Shown: piece after piece, positions 24,232 to 35,644 of the stretch
Numbering within the stretch: the first letter of the stretch is position 1
How the letters are laid out: every line of letters starts with the position of its first letter
Origin: Carallia brachiata
Lineage: Eukaryota > Streptophyta > Magnoliopsida > Malpighiales > Rhizophoraceae
Length of the DNA stretch: 64,000 nucleotides
Reading direction: 5' to 3'
Assembly: GCA_021464245.1 (NCBI GenBank)
Contig: JADCRB010000016.1
Coordinates: 15,867,634 to 15,931,633, forward strand
Translations under genes and position numbers: made by a program
The notes under the pieces: model-generated
Told to the model about the DNA's origin: nothing
Databases searched by the model: none
Seen by the model: the letters and a program-made list of their open reading frames with translations, nothing else

Positions 24232-24441
24232 TGTTGGAGTTAATCCATATTTAGTCAATAGTTGTTGTTTGAGTAAAAGTTGGGTTGCTTAGTTTGTTTT
24301 CAGTATTCGAGTAGAATTAGAATTTTATTATTACTAATATGTAAGGACTTATTGTCAATATTGTTGTGTGTGCTTCTCATTATTATTGCATGATATATGT
24401 CAGTTTAATAAAATTAAAGTTCAAGTTAATTAAATCTAACA
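24232..24441 (+). repeat. 5' LTR of the copia element
   Basis: 210 bp, starts TGTTGGAGTTAATCC and ends AATCTAACA, so it has the TG...CA termini. It is collinear with 29683-29892. The primer binding site follows one base later. Confidence 0.92.
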
Positions 24442-25189
24442 ATGGTATCAGACCTTATCAATTAAGAAGTCACAGTCACCAAATTAGATCCGATTGATCG
24501 AAAATAAGAGTTGATCCCAAAGTTGTGTCAAGTTAGTTCAAGTTGAGAACGAAAAAAGCAGAGTTGCCACCGTTAGACATCAAAGCTGATATTTGATCTG
24601 ATTGAAGAAACGGACAACACCATCAAAAGCCACCAGAGAAATAGCCAAAGTCTCACTGGACCACTGCTGGCCGTCCACGCATCGCCACACGTGCTATCGT
24701 CAGTTGCCGTTTTTGTCGTCGGAGACCACCATCACCACTGCTGGACGCCATTCTCTCTTAATCTGGCCACCATGCGCTTAGAACATCGACAGAAAAGCGT
24801 AGATCTACAAAAACCAAAGCTCTAACCTTAGTCGCCGATTTTGCCTCCTCTACTCACCGATAAACGTCAAAACCACCAAATTTGAACTCCCAGACCACCG
24901 TTCTATCTTCCCCAAACATCAACACCCCCAAATATTGCCAGAATCTGACTATGGTTGTCAAGGTCGATTCTATCACCGTTGAAAGTCCAGTTACTGTTCA
25001 CTAATTATTCAACTACTGCCCGCTACGAGAGTCGTCCCTGGTCTCTTGGTTGTTGCCATAGTTCGCTCACTAGTGTTCCTTGCATCGTCAGTAGTTATGT
25101 ACGTTGGGATTAAGTTCTTGAAGGAGGAAGAAGAAAAAGAAAAATAAAATAAAAAAGGCCCAAATTCGAAAAAAAATAAAAAATTGAAC

Positions 25190-26755
25190 ATGATGAATTT
25201 CAACATGAACTACAGTATTCCAATCTTAGTTTTAGTTATGGATAGGAAAAATTATAACTGGTGGTGTGCGCAAATGAAAGTCCTGTTTGACTATAACGAG
25301 TTGCTCAGTGTTGTTGAGAACGGAGTTGAAGAGCTTGTTGTAATGCAATAGAAGCACAATAGACTATTCATCGAGACACACAAAAAAAGATAAAAAGGCA
25401 CTCTATTTTATTCATCAGGCGGCGAATGATGAGAATTTTGGGAAGATTGTAGAAGTAATTTCGTCAAAACAAGCATGAGATATTTTGACAACGTTTTTTC
25501 AAGGTGTTGATAAAGTCAAAAAGGTGAAACTCCAAATCTTATGACATTAGTTTTGAGTTGTTGCAGATGAAAACCTCAGAAACTGTTTCGATTTATGTTA
25601 ATAGAGTTTTAGCCCTAACGAATCAGATGAAAATTTACGGAGAGCGGCTTAATGATCAAGTTAAAGTTGAGAAAATTTTGCAGACGCTCACATCGCAATA
25701 TGAACACATTGTAGTTGCAATTGAAGAAGCACATGATTTATCCCAGATGTCAGTTGATGTATTAATGGACACGTTACAAGCTCATGAACAACGCATGAAT
25801 GAGAAGTGCATTGAAAAGCCAATAGAGCAAGCCCTCCAGAGTCAAGCTCCATTACAAGCAAGCAAAATGATCAATTAAAGCAAAGATAAAATTTCTTTCG
25901 TGGAAGAAGAGGAGGACGTGATGGATCCTACAGCGATCTAGGTCAAGAAGGTCACTAAAACAATTATGGAGGTAGAGACAATCATTATAATAATTAAAAG
26001 AATTCAAACAAGGCAAACAGAAGTCGTGGTCAAAGTCGAAGCCAAAAAAGAGGTTAAGATAAAGGAATGTATGACAAATCTAATATTGAGTGTTACTTAT
26101 GTCATAAGTGTGACCACTATTCTTATGAGTGCTAGTCAAATAAGAATAATTAGATAGCTCATTGTGCACAAGAGAAGATTTTGTAGACACTTATAAATAT
26201 TAGATGAAAATTTATGGAGAGTAGCTTAATGATCAAGTTAAAGTTGAGAAGATTTTGCAGACACCCACACCACAATATGAACACATTGTAGTTGCAATTG
26301 AAGAAGCACACAATTTATCCCAGATGTCAGTTGATGTATTAATGGACACGTTACAAGGTCATAAACAGCGCCTAAATGAGAAGCACATTAAGAAGCCAAT
26401 AGATTAAACCCTCTAGAGTCAACCTCCCATCAAAGGCGAGCATCAATCAAAGTAGAGAAAAAATTTCTCTCGTGGAAGAAGAAGAGGACGTAGTAGATCC
26501 TACAGCAATCGAGATCGACGAGGTCATTACAACAATTATAGAGGTGAAGACAATCATTACAATAATAAAAAGAATTCAGATCAGGCAAACAGAACTTGTA
26601 GTCGAGGTCGAGGCCAAAGAAGAGGTCAAAGTAAAAGAAGGTATGACAAATCTAATATTGAGTGTTACTTATGCCACAAGTGTGGCTACTATTCTTATTA
26701 TGGGTACTAGTCGAATAAGAATAATTAGATAGCTTATTGTACACAAAAGGGAGAT
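25190..26755 (+). pseudogene. copia gag, broken and internally duplicated
   Basis: The Gag N-terminus starts near ATG 25190 (NYNWWCAQMKVLFDYNELL) and stops at a TAG near 25350. The capsid-like UBN2 segment continues at 25558-25878 (LTNQMKIYGERLNDQVKVEKIL, SQYEHIVVAIEEAHDLSQMSV). A diverged second copy of this segment plus the basic RNA-binding region starts at 26202, 577 bp after the first (25625). The nucleocapsid zinc knuckle (ECYLCHKCGYYSYYGY) keeps the first two cysteines but has lost the His and last Cys of CCHC. Confidence 0.85.
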
Positions 26756-26779
26756 AGTAATGGAAATCAAACCCTCATA

Positions 26780-27133
26780 ATGATTACTACAGGCACTAAA
26801 ATACTAAATTACAACACGTGGTTATTTGACACTGAATGTACCAATCATATGTATGGAAAGAAAGAGCTCTTTGTTGATCTTGATGAGTTAATCCACTCCA
26901 CGATCAAGTTTGCTAACAATAGTAGTGTTTTAGTGATTGGAAATGGGCAAATTCTCATCAAGTTAAAGAACATAGACCATAATTACATTTTAGATGTGTT
27001 TTATGTGTTAAATATGAAAAGCAACATTCTCAGTTTGGGCCAATTGCTTGAAAGGGGTATAACATTACGTTACATGATAACTGTCTCTCAATTACTGACC
27101 ACAAAGGTACACTTGTTCTCAAATCCCCTTTAA
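26780..27133 (+). pseudogene. copia protease region
   Basis: 117-codon frame with WLFDTECTNHMYGKKELF, the copia aspartic protease active-site region (usually W-x-x-DSG-x-S/T-x-HM). The catalytic Asp remains, but Ser-Gly has become Thr-Glu, so the enzyme would be dead. It continues with IGNGQILIKLKN and VFYVLNMKSNILSLGQL, typical of the segment preceding integrase. Confidence 0.85.
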
Positions 27134-27229
27134 TGAAGAACCAGATGTTTTGAGTTGATATATTCACTGATATTTACACTTGTTTGAGTGTTGTTATGAA
27201 AGACGAATCTTAATTGTGGTATCTTTGAT

Positions 27230-27900
27230 TTTGTTATCTGAATTTTCGCAGTTTGAAGCTACTTACACAAGATAATATGGTGAAAGATTTGCCTAAGATA
27301 GATAATTTGAATCATATATGTGAGGCTTATATGCTTGCAAAGCAAAAAAGATTGTCTTTCATAGAAAGAAGGACTTAGCATGCAAGGTATCCACTCTAGC
27401 TTATTCACTATGATGTTTGTGGCCAATGAGTATTCTACCAGTTGGGAACAATAGGTATTTTCTTACCTTTGTTAATGATTTTTCAAGGAATACTTGGGCT
27501 TATTGTGTGCAAAGGAAATATAAAGTGTTTGATTGCTTTAAAAAGTTAAAGACATTTGTTGAAGGCAAAGTGAGTATTATATAAAGATTTTGTGAATTGA
27601 TGGTGATGGTGAATATGTCTCTAATGAGACATATTGAGTATTGTGAAGCACATGACATAAAGTATGAAGTCATATTTCGTTATACACCACAACATAATGA
27701 TGTTATTGAAAGAAAAATCAGATCGATAATTAATATGACGAGAAGTTTGTTGAAGGTCAAAGGTATGCCCAATTTGTTTTGGACAGAAGCTGTGTTGTGT
27801 TCTATTTACTTGTTAAACAAGTCTCTAACAACAAGTATTCAAAATATCTCTTCTGAAGAAGCATGAACTAGTTTCAAGCCTAGTGTGAGGCATTTGAAGG
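27230..27900 (+). pseudogene. copia integrase region, multiple stops
   Basis: The pre-integrase stretch reads KLLTQDNMVKDLPKI and ICEAYMLAKQKRLSF, with a zinc-finger Cys lost. HYDVCGQ holds the first catalytic Asp. DGDGEYVSNE near 27600 holds the second Asp in another frame. VIERKIRSIINMTRSLL followed by FWTEAVLCSIYLLN holds the catalytic Glu. Stops and frameshifts interrupt it throughout. Confidence 0.85.
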
Positions 27901-28319
27901 TATTTGGTTCCATTGCTTATACTCATTTTCTGTAGAAACAAAAACAAAGCTAGATGATTGAGGTGTGAAGACAATTTTGCTTGGCTATTCAAAAGAAAAA
28001 TATAAGTTGTTTAATTCCATGAAAAAGAAGATGATGTTAAGTAGACATGTGACCTTTGCAAAAAATGAAGCATGAAAATTTGACGCTAAGGAGTACAGTG
28101 ATTCTCAGAGACGTTATGTTACTATTTTGGAAGAAGATGAGTCCCAAGTTGCAGTCTCTAATGCAAATAGGGAAGTTGCTGCAATTTTTGTTCAGAATCC
28201 TATGCCACAGGCTCCCCCAAGAAAATCAAAGGCCGAGGAAAAATCACTAATAGTTAATTAGACTGCAAGATTACGAAGTAATCCTTGATAATGTTATTAA
28301 TAATAATGCGGATATGGTT

Positions 28320-29363
28320 TATTTTGTGATGTTTGCAGATTGTGAGCCTGTGTCGTTTGATGAGACGATTCAAGATTCTAAATGGGTGAATGCAATGAAT
28401 GAAGAAATCAAGGCGATTGAGAAGAATAAAACTTGAGAGCTTATTAAAGCCATTGATGTGAAGTGGGTTTTTAAGATTAAGAGGAAGTCAAATAGAGAAG
28501 TAGAGTGGTATAAAGCAAGATTAGTAGTAAAAGGATTTGAACAACGTCTTAGTTATGACTACCATGAGGTATTCTCTCATGTTGCTCGCATAAAAACTGT
28601 TAGACTTATTATCGCTTTAACTACTCAAAATCGTTGGAGGATTTATCAAATTGATGTGAAGCCAGGTTTTCTCAATAGTCCTCTTGAAAAGGAAGTTTTT
28701 GTGAAGTAATCCCAAGGTTTTGTGAAAGAAGGAATTGAAGATAAGATGTATAACTTGAAGAAAGCGCTATATAGACTAAAGTAAGCACTTAGAGTATAGA
28801 ATAAGCTTATTGATTCTTTCTTCCATGTTGCTAAGTTTCAAAAGTATCCGTCTAAGCATGCCATATATGTGAAAGTTAATGGTGATGGTGATATCTTATT
28901 GGTGTGTTTATATGCTGATGACTTACACAGGCAACAATCCCAAAATAATTGAAGACTTTAATAAGTTTATGATGTAGAAGTTTAAGATGACAGATTTGGG
29001 CCTAATATCATATTTTGTTAGCATTGAAGTGATTTAAAGAGACGATGGAATCTTTATTTGTCAAAGAGATATGTTACGAAGCTTTTGAAGAAGTTTTAGA
29101 TGTATGATTGTAATCCAGTGAGAACACCTATTGAGGTTGATACTAAATTGTCTAAGGAAGACAATGAAGCACATATTAATTCTATACATTTGAAACAAAT
29201 TGTTGAAAGTTTGAGAGATCTAACATGCACGAGGCCCGATATATCTTATGATATTGGTTTGATTAGCAAGTTTTTGGATTCTCCTGTCAATCTCATATGC
29301 AAGTTGCTAAGAGGATTATACAATACATCAAAGGAACAATTGATCATGACCTACAGCTTCTAG
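28320..29363 (+). pseudogene. copia reverse transcriptase, multiple stops
   Basis: Recognisable blocks in order are KWVFKIKRKSNREVEWYKAR, ARLVVKGFEQRLSYDYHEVF, IYQIDVKPGFLNSPLEKEVF (first catalytic Asp in QIDVK), YNLKKALYRLK, and LLVCLYADD near 28900. The last is the catalytic YxDD motif. A frame change follows directly after YADD, then VRTPIEVDTKLSKEDNEAHI and TCTRPDISYDIGLISKFL. Several in-frame stops. Confidence 0.9.
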
Positions 29364-29378
29364 TGCATATCAAGTTAT

Positions 29379-29672
29379 TTGGCGAGAAATTTGTTAAGTA
29401 ATATTCATATTCCAGTTGAAAGTCCTGTGAAGATATTTGTTGATAATATTTCAGTTATTAATTTGGCCAAAAATCCAGTTACGCATGGAATGAGTAAGTT
29501 TATTAATACTCATTTTCATTTTTTGAAAGATCAAGTTGATAAAAAAGGAATTAAATTGACTTATTACAAGTTTGAAGATCAAGTTGTAGATATTCTCATA
29601 AAACCGTTGAAGTGTAATGCATTTGTTAAGTTGAAGCAGATATTGGGAATGCGAGTATCACCAAATTAGGAT
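29379..29672 (+). pseudogene. copia RNase H C-terminal part
   Basis: Open 96-codon frame with VKIFVDNISVINLAKNPV (catalytic Asp region), HFHFLKDQVDKKGIKLTYYK and VVDILIKPLKCNAFVKLKQI, the standard end of copia polyproteins. It stops directly before the polypurine tract. The upstream part of the domain, including the first catalytic strand, is disrupted. Confidence 0.9.
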
Positions 29673-29682
29673 TAAGGGAGGA

Positions 29683-29892
29683 TATTGAAGTTAGTTTAGA
29701 TTTAGTTAATAATTATTGTCCGAGTAAAAGATGAGTTGTTTAGTTTGTTTTTTATATTCGGGTAAAATTAGAATTTTATTATTGTTAGTAAATAAGGACA
29801 TGTTTTCAATATTGTTGTATATGCTTCTCATTATTATTGTGTAGAGTATATCAATTTAACAAAATTTAAGTTCAAGTTAATTAAATTTTGTA
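29683..29892 (+). repeat. 3' LTR of the copia element
   Basis: 210 bp, same length as the 5' LTR and about 20% different. Its termini have decayed from TG...CA to TA...TA. Confidence 0.9.
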
Positions 29893-30559
29893 GAAACAAC
29901 CCAAACAAAAAGAAGGAATTTGCCAATATGAGAAGGTTCGCTTATAAGTCTCATGGATCATAGCTCGGATGTCTCTTTCGTAGCTCTGTTGCTAGGAAAG
30001 ATGGGAATAAATATAGAGAACGAAATTGACTACACATATTGTGTCGGAACCACATCCAGGGTGACAAAAATTTGCACATATATTGAAAATTAGCCTTTAC
30101 CATTGCTTCGTGAACAAGCAATTAATTTAATGGTCAAACAATTAGCTCAGTTTTGTTCCAAAAAAAAAAAAAGCAATTAGCTCAATGATATAGTACTATC
30201 AATAGGTTCCAATGCGCAATGCTGTCCAAAAAAATAGGTTCCAATGTAGGTAGGGATTGAACTTTCTGCTGTGACTGTACTCCAGTGAAGTAGCTACTAT
30301 TTTTTTTTTCTTAAACAGTAGGGTATAATCTTTTGGTGGAGATTGCGTGTGCTGCGTCAACCTTGGACAGAGACATTGATTTTTGTGATTCTAATTTGTA
30401 GAATCAATTTTGCTCTTTTGCCACCTTCTTATAATTTACCTGAATAAATGCACAATCCTGTTCAAAAAAATAGGTTCCAATGCGGTGCTTAGTGTGCCAC
30501 CCACTATGATTAAAGTGGGAAAAAAGTACAAAAAAAAAGTCGAAAGGATCCATTATTAG

Positions 30560-30925
30560 TTACTCGTGTTAAAGTAGGAATATATCTGATGCCAAAGAAT
30601 CAGACTCTTTGCTGAAAGGAAAAAAAAAAAAAATCCGACTAGGCAGCGAGCAGGGGTAGTGAGTAATAAAATATTATTTTTAATTTTTTATAAAATTAAA
30701 ATTAAAATTTAAATGAATGTTATTTTAAAATGTAAAATATATTACCATAAGAGATTCTCTGTAAAAAAAATTGTTTTGCTTCAATTTTTTTTTCTAGAGT
30801 TATTTAAAAAATTATTATTTTATTAAATTTACATATTCTCAATGTACAAATTTCTGCGTGTTACTCGTGTTAAAGTAGGAATATATCTAGTGCCAAAGGA
30901 TGAGACACTTTGCTGACATTAAAAA
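30560..30925. repeat. Direct repeat about 65 bp long, 301 bp apart
   Basis: TACTCGTGTTAAAGTAGGAA, then TATATCT, TGCCAAAG and CTTTGCTGA followed by poly-A occur at about 30561 and again at about 30862. The sequence between is AT-rich and unique. Both copies end in an A-run, suggesting either two insertions of a small retroposon or one segmental duplication. Confidence 0.6.
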
Positions 30926-31779
30926 AAAAAAAAAAAAGTAAATAGATAAGAATGAAACTCTCTGTATCAGAGTTTAAATATTTAAACTAAATTATTTAAA
31001 ATAACAGTTTAGTGATAATTTAATATATATTTTCTCCTGTATTGACTAGAATTTAAGTCTCTGTACTTATGCCCACTCTCTTTAAATTAGAGATTCCAAG
31101 CGGTGCGTGGTATTATTAGTTTAAAACTCATTAACACCATAATCGGATGTGAGGAATGTTTGCTTAGGTCCAGTAGTGCTCGGGTGAGGATCTCTTTTTA
31201 TTAGTTAGGTTGAATAGAGCACATAAAATAAAAACTTATCCTTATTTTAATTTACAAATTTGATAACTGATATACCCATGATAATATTTTTTTTAGTTAA
31301 AAAAATTAAATATTTAAACTAGAATTTTCAAATTTAGATCTTTAAAGTAGACGATGGAGTAGGGAGACCTGAGATTGATTTAAAAAAAAAAAAAATTTAC
31401 TCCTATTATTTGCTCACAGCTTAGGAAGTTAGGATATATTATTCTTCTCACACGGTCGCCACTCCTCTATTTTCTGAAAAAAAAAAAAAAAAAAAAAGGA
31501 AATACATTGTTTATTTGTAAATTGATGCTACAATTTACTCCTTTTTCTCGGTCATATTTTTGTGACCAAACTACTCTCAACGGTTACAATTTTTTTCGCC
31601 AATAATTCCTTATCTAAGATTTTTTCTTTTTGGGTCCACCTAAGCTTGCAAATTTGTTGGGCTGAAAGTCTGCAACGGAGGCCAGCAAAAAATATACAGA
31701 TTAGGGCTCCAGGTGCTCCCAGCATTTAGCCCTTCAATACTCAGGTTTGTGAAAGCAAAGGATGGAATTATGCTTAAAC

Positions 31780-31900
31780 TTTTTTTTTGTTCCATTGAAG
31801 CTACAAAGCATCGGTAAGGGAGGGGGTTGATGAAAATACCCTCGTCCTCGTGGTTGGGAGCACCGCTGCCTAACCACTGGACCAAGCTCCATCCTCAGGC
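31780..31900 (-). mobile_element. SINE-like element with strong tRNA-like box A
   Basis: On the minus strand GGAGCTTGGTCCAGTGGTTA then GGCAGCGGTGCTCCCAACCA gives a near-perfect tRNA-like box A (TGGTCCAGTGGTTAGGC). The expected box B position (GAGGACGAGGGTATTTTCATC) is degenerate. The element ends in an A9 tail (T-run near 31781-31789 on the plus strand). No clear target-site duplication was found. Confidence 0.55.
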
Positions 31901-32260
31901 TTGAGGTCTGGTTATGTGTAGATGACTTGCCTTGGGAATCAGTCAAGTGGGTCTTATATAGGCCTCGCAGTATCATAGTGACTGAGTTTTAAATGTTGAT
32001 ACAATCACCAGAACGTACTGGTCAGCCTCAAGCAAGGTCCAAGGATGAGACATCTCGATCAAGTTTGGGCCTGTGGGAGAGTGAGGCCCTCGACTTCAAT
32101 CTCCAAGCTTGACCTCGAGCTTGAGGTCGGATGGGAGATCATTGCCCGGCTCATGGTGCTTGGCGATGGGCCAAGTAATGAGCCTCGGGCCAGTTAAGGC
32201 CAGGAACATAAGGGGTCGAAATCTTATCATCCATTTATTTCAAATTAGCAATTTCCTATT
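31900..32260. other. GC-richer unassigned segment
   Basis: Markedly less AT-rich than its surroundings, with repeated short motifs such as CTTGAGGTC, GGCCTCG and CAAGCTTGA. There is no ORF with a recognisable motif. It may be a solo LTR or other transposon relic, but no boundaries were found. Confidence 0.3.
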
Positions 32261-32599
32261 GTCCTTATTAACAACTAGTTAACCGTCAAATATTATATTT
32301 CTTTCATGCATAATAGTAATAGTAGTCTAATAGAATACAAGAGGCATGGGGCTTTTTTTAGTGATAATAAGTTGTGTATCTCGTTGCATTGATCAGGAGG
32401 TTCAAACTATACTCTTCACTTACTCCATTTTTCATGTAGTTAACTAGTTATGACCACTTCTTCAAGAAAAAAAAAAAAAAACAGATTACAAACAAGTGCT
32501 TAATTCCATCTACTATGACCAAAAAACGAAAAAAGAAGGAAAAAGGAACAATAATAATATTCCATCATTACCTTATGCTAATGATAATGTTGTTTTAAG

Positions 32600-33083
32600 C
32601 ACTGTTGTCAGAATCGGACCGGACTGGCCGTTTCGAATCGGTTGAATCGGGGACCGGCCGGTGGTCCGGGCCGGTTTAGGTAAATTTTGAAGGGTAATTC
32701 GGACCGGTCAAAATCAGAAAAAACTAGTCAAGAACCAGTAAAAACTGGTAAAAACCGGTGAAAACTGAACCGGTTGAATCGGTCCAATAAAATTAAAATA
32801 TTTATAAATTACAATTTGACCCCAAATGTATTTAATTATATTTAAGTATTACTTAATTTAAAAGTTCAATTTAGTCCTAAATCTATTAAAATTTCAATTT
32901 CATCCTTAAAATTACAAAAATTAATATTTAATCATTATCTATAAATATTATTTTTATAATTACTTTTATACACATATATATTATTAAATATCGGTTCAAA
33001 TACCGGTTCGACTGGTGCAACCGGTTGAACCTTGACCCACTAATGTTTCCGGTTCGATAGTCGGTCCAGTTCTGACAACTTTG
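32600..33083. mobile_element. Non-autonomous hAT-like element, copy B
   Basis: 484 bp starts CACTGTTGTCAGAATCGGAC and ends GTTCTGACAACTTTG; the two ends form an imperfect ~20-bp TIR. It is flanked by GTTTTAAG (32592-32599) and GTTATAAG (33084-33091), an 8-bp target-site duplication with two changes. It is the reverse-orientation relative of 22569-23000, sharing ACCGGTT-rich ends and the AATTGAAATTTT centre. Non-coding. Confidence 0.85.
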
Positions 33084-33247
33084 GTTATAAGTCGCCAAGT
33101 CCGTTGCTCACTCTGTTTGGAGAAAAAAAAAACAAAAAAAGGAAAAAAGGAAGAAGGAAAAAAAATTTGAGAATAAAAAATATATAATTTTTTTGCTAAT
33201 GCTTCCAATTGCGTCAATTTTTTCAGTGTAGTAGAAGGATTCCATTT

Positions 33248-34460
33248 TTTTTTTTTTTTTTTGCGGGTTTAAATGAAGGTCGAAGCCTATAAACTGAAGA
33301 GACCCTTACTAAACAACCATATGGGACCATGACACACTTATTACGTTTTGCTACACATATTACATCACTCCAGCTAGAAAATTATGGAAGACGTGTAATT
33401 CTATAAAGAGAAAGTATAGTTAACCATTTAATTCGTAATTGTATTGCCCTCCCGATAAACATAAGAGAATCAGATACTCTAAGCTTGGTGGGCCAAATCA
33501 CTATAGGTTTTGATTAGGTTAGCATACGGGTGAGTTGGGGGCTCACTTCTCAATAATATGCAAGGCTAGCTGGGAATCAACTTCCACCCAAACTTTCGTA
33601 AACCCATAGGACCAAAGCAAGTCCAACCCAGTAAAGACCCTCCAAAGCTCTGCCCCAAAAGACGAGCACTCTCCAATATTCAAAGCAAAATCAAGGACCC
33701 CTTTTCTAGCACTATCTCTGACAACTCCCCTAGCCATTCCATTGAACCTCTCGAAGCCCATTAAGATTAACTTAATCCATTCCCCTAATGGCGGTTTCCA
33801 ACCAACACAAACCTCAGTTCTCATAGGCCTTTGATCATCCATTAGATTAACCTGGGCTTGGCACATTCATCCTGCAAATCAATGATGCATTTAATAGGAT
33901 ACCTAGACCCATCAACTCCTCTGGAACACTTGTTCATTGCGCCATCCCCATGTTTCCAACAACTAATTGCAAAAGTAGCTTGCCAATCCTCTGTACAAAC
34001 TTTCACCAAAGCTCCAAATAGATAGACTGTAGCCAATCATTCCGATCAAGCATGAAAAACCGCACCTGGCACTAGGTGGCAGCAAATCACCCACAGAAGA
34101 GTAGCAAGATTACAGTCCCTTAACAGGTGAAGTAGACTTTCTGTCTACTGGCCACATAGGGGGCCTAGATCACAATGCCACAAGCCCTCTCTTGCACCTC
34201 TCCAATTAGTCAAAACCTCCCATGAACGACATGCCACAAAAAGCACTTAACCTTCTTTGGGCTGCAAGACGCCAATTTCCCTTGGATGGGGGCTGCCAAT
34301 CACAAGCCTGAACTCTTTCCCTAGCTGCTTCATAAGGGGCCTTGACTGTAAAGGAAATCGAGAAAAGGGTTTCATTGTTTTTTGGTGCACAAGAGCCCTG
34401 GGCCCATGGGAGGAATGCTCTCCCCATATGGGCCTCGGTAAGTTCCCCACAACCAATTTA
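33248..34460 (-). pseudogene. LINE fragment: RT end, zinc finger, RNase H, 3' tail
   Basis: On the minus strand, frames broken by shifts show a zinc-binding RT region (about 34200-34080, with ESLLHLLRDCNLATLLW). RNase H follows at 33866-33543: WKPPLGEWIKL, then SSFGAELWRVFTGLDLL with the catalytic Glu and KVWVEVDSQLALHIIEK with the catalytic Asp. The first catalytic Asp is lost (TDG became LMG). About 280 bp of 3' UTR ends at an A18 tail (T-run 33248-33265 on plus). A 5'-truncated dead LINE. Confidence 0.75.
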
Positions 34461-35644
34461 ATGGACCGTGGGCAAATTCTTCCATACCATTATTTTATGT
34501 CACGTTAATCAATGTGATTTTTTTTTTTGGAAGATTCAGCAATAATTTAAATGGTTGACAGTTATAATCTTTAACTAAGATGTTTAAGATTTTTTTCATC
34601 TTCTAACCGTTAGACTACTAATTTTAAAGAACAAAAAAAAAAAGTGTGATTTTTCATTGATTAATAATATTGAGAATTTCCTAAACACAAAATTACATTA
34701 CTTTATAGTTAAACTATGTGGTATTATCTTTAATTTTTTATTCTATTAAAAAAATAACATTGAGATTTGCTCCATATTGATATGTACTATTGCTTCATAT
34801 TGAGAATGACCAATATCTTTCCCTCATTATTTAAGCCTTTGAGGGAGAGAAGAAGCAGAATAGTCATTTGAAAATGGAAGCTCTTAATGGTGACATGATG
34901 ATGCCACGCATTACACTTAGAGTGAGGTTCAAATCTCATGAATGAGTGTGCCTCTTATATGCATTAATAATGAAAGCGAAGGTGCGAAATTGATGAAGTC
35001 TACTAATGCTCAAATTTCAGATTCTCATTAATTATGAGTAAGATTAAAATTTTCACATTTATTTTTAGAGATGCCTTCCTGTTTCTTTTTTTTTTTTTTT
35101 TTTTTTTTTTCAAATGATGCACATGAGATACAAAAAAAATTAATTTGTCAAAGTCATCAAATTTGTGAGTCCCTTGTTCAGGGTTCAGACCTTCCCGTAC
35201 AAAACAGTTACCCAACTTGGATGTGATGCTGTGTTACTTGATACAATTGCGATATCATCTCGATTTGGTCAAGACCTAGCCGTAATATGCATAGTTTGTC
35301 TCCACATAATGCTTAAAATAACAGAGAGAAAAGAACCGGAAAAGGCCTTGTTTGGTGTGGTTAATATATTGCCACGCCAAAGGAATGTTAAGTCCCATGA
35401 AAATATAAAAAAAAAAAATATTGAGGTTAATTGATATTACAGTTGTTTTGATAATTAAATATATCGAGTTCAAGTCATATTCAGAATTAATTAACAAAAA
35501 AAAAGAATATTAAAACTACGGTCTCTTTTCTTTTTTTTATTTGTTGGGGAATTTCACCTTTTTTTATATTAGTCATTTATGTCCTTAATATCTCAAAACT
35601 CCATCATTAATGACTAAAAAACAAAAGCTCTTGTGTGCGCACAT
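34461..35644. other. Intergenic, SINE-like relics and T25 run
   Basis: No gene. At about 34870-34980 a perfect box-B-like GAGGTTCAAATCTC suggests a decayed SINE. Another box-B-like CGAGTTCAAGTC followed by an A-run lies near 35465-35510. A run of about 25 T lies at 35087-35110. Confidence 0.4.

Larger units (their letters stand above)
24232..29892 (+). mobile_element. Decayed Ty1/copia LTR retrotransposon
   Basis: 5.66 kb is bounded by 210-bp LTRs (24232-24441 and 29683-29892). The primer binding site TGGTATCAGACC at 24443 resembles the plant initiator tRNA-Met site TGGTATCAGAGC. A polypurine tract (AAGGGAGGA) abuts the 3' LTR. Flanking 5-mers GAAAT (24227-24231) and GAAAC (29893-29897) look like a mutated target-site duplication. 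Internal order gag, protease, integrase, reverse transcriptase, RNase H defines copia. All frames carry stops and frameshifts, so it is inactive. By eye the LTRs differ at about 42 of 210 sites, mostly transitions, which implies an old insertion. Confidence 0.95.

Noticed and set aside
25009..25206. 65-aa minus-strand ORF
   Set aside because: Antisense of the copia leader; low-complexity Phe/Ser.
31780..31900. A functional tRNA gene
   Set aside because: Only box A matches; no acceptor stem pairing or intact T-loop, and it has a poly-A tail as in a SINE.
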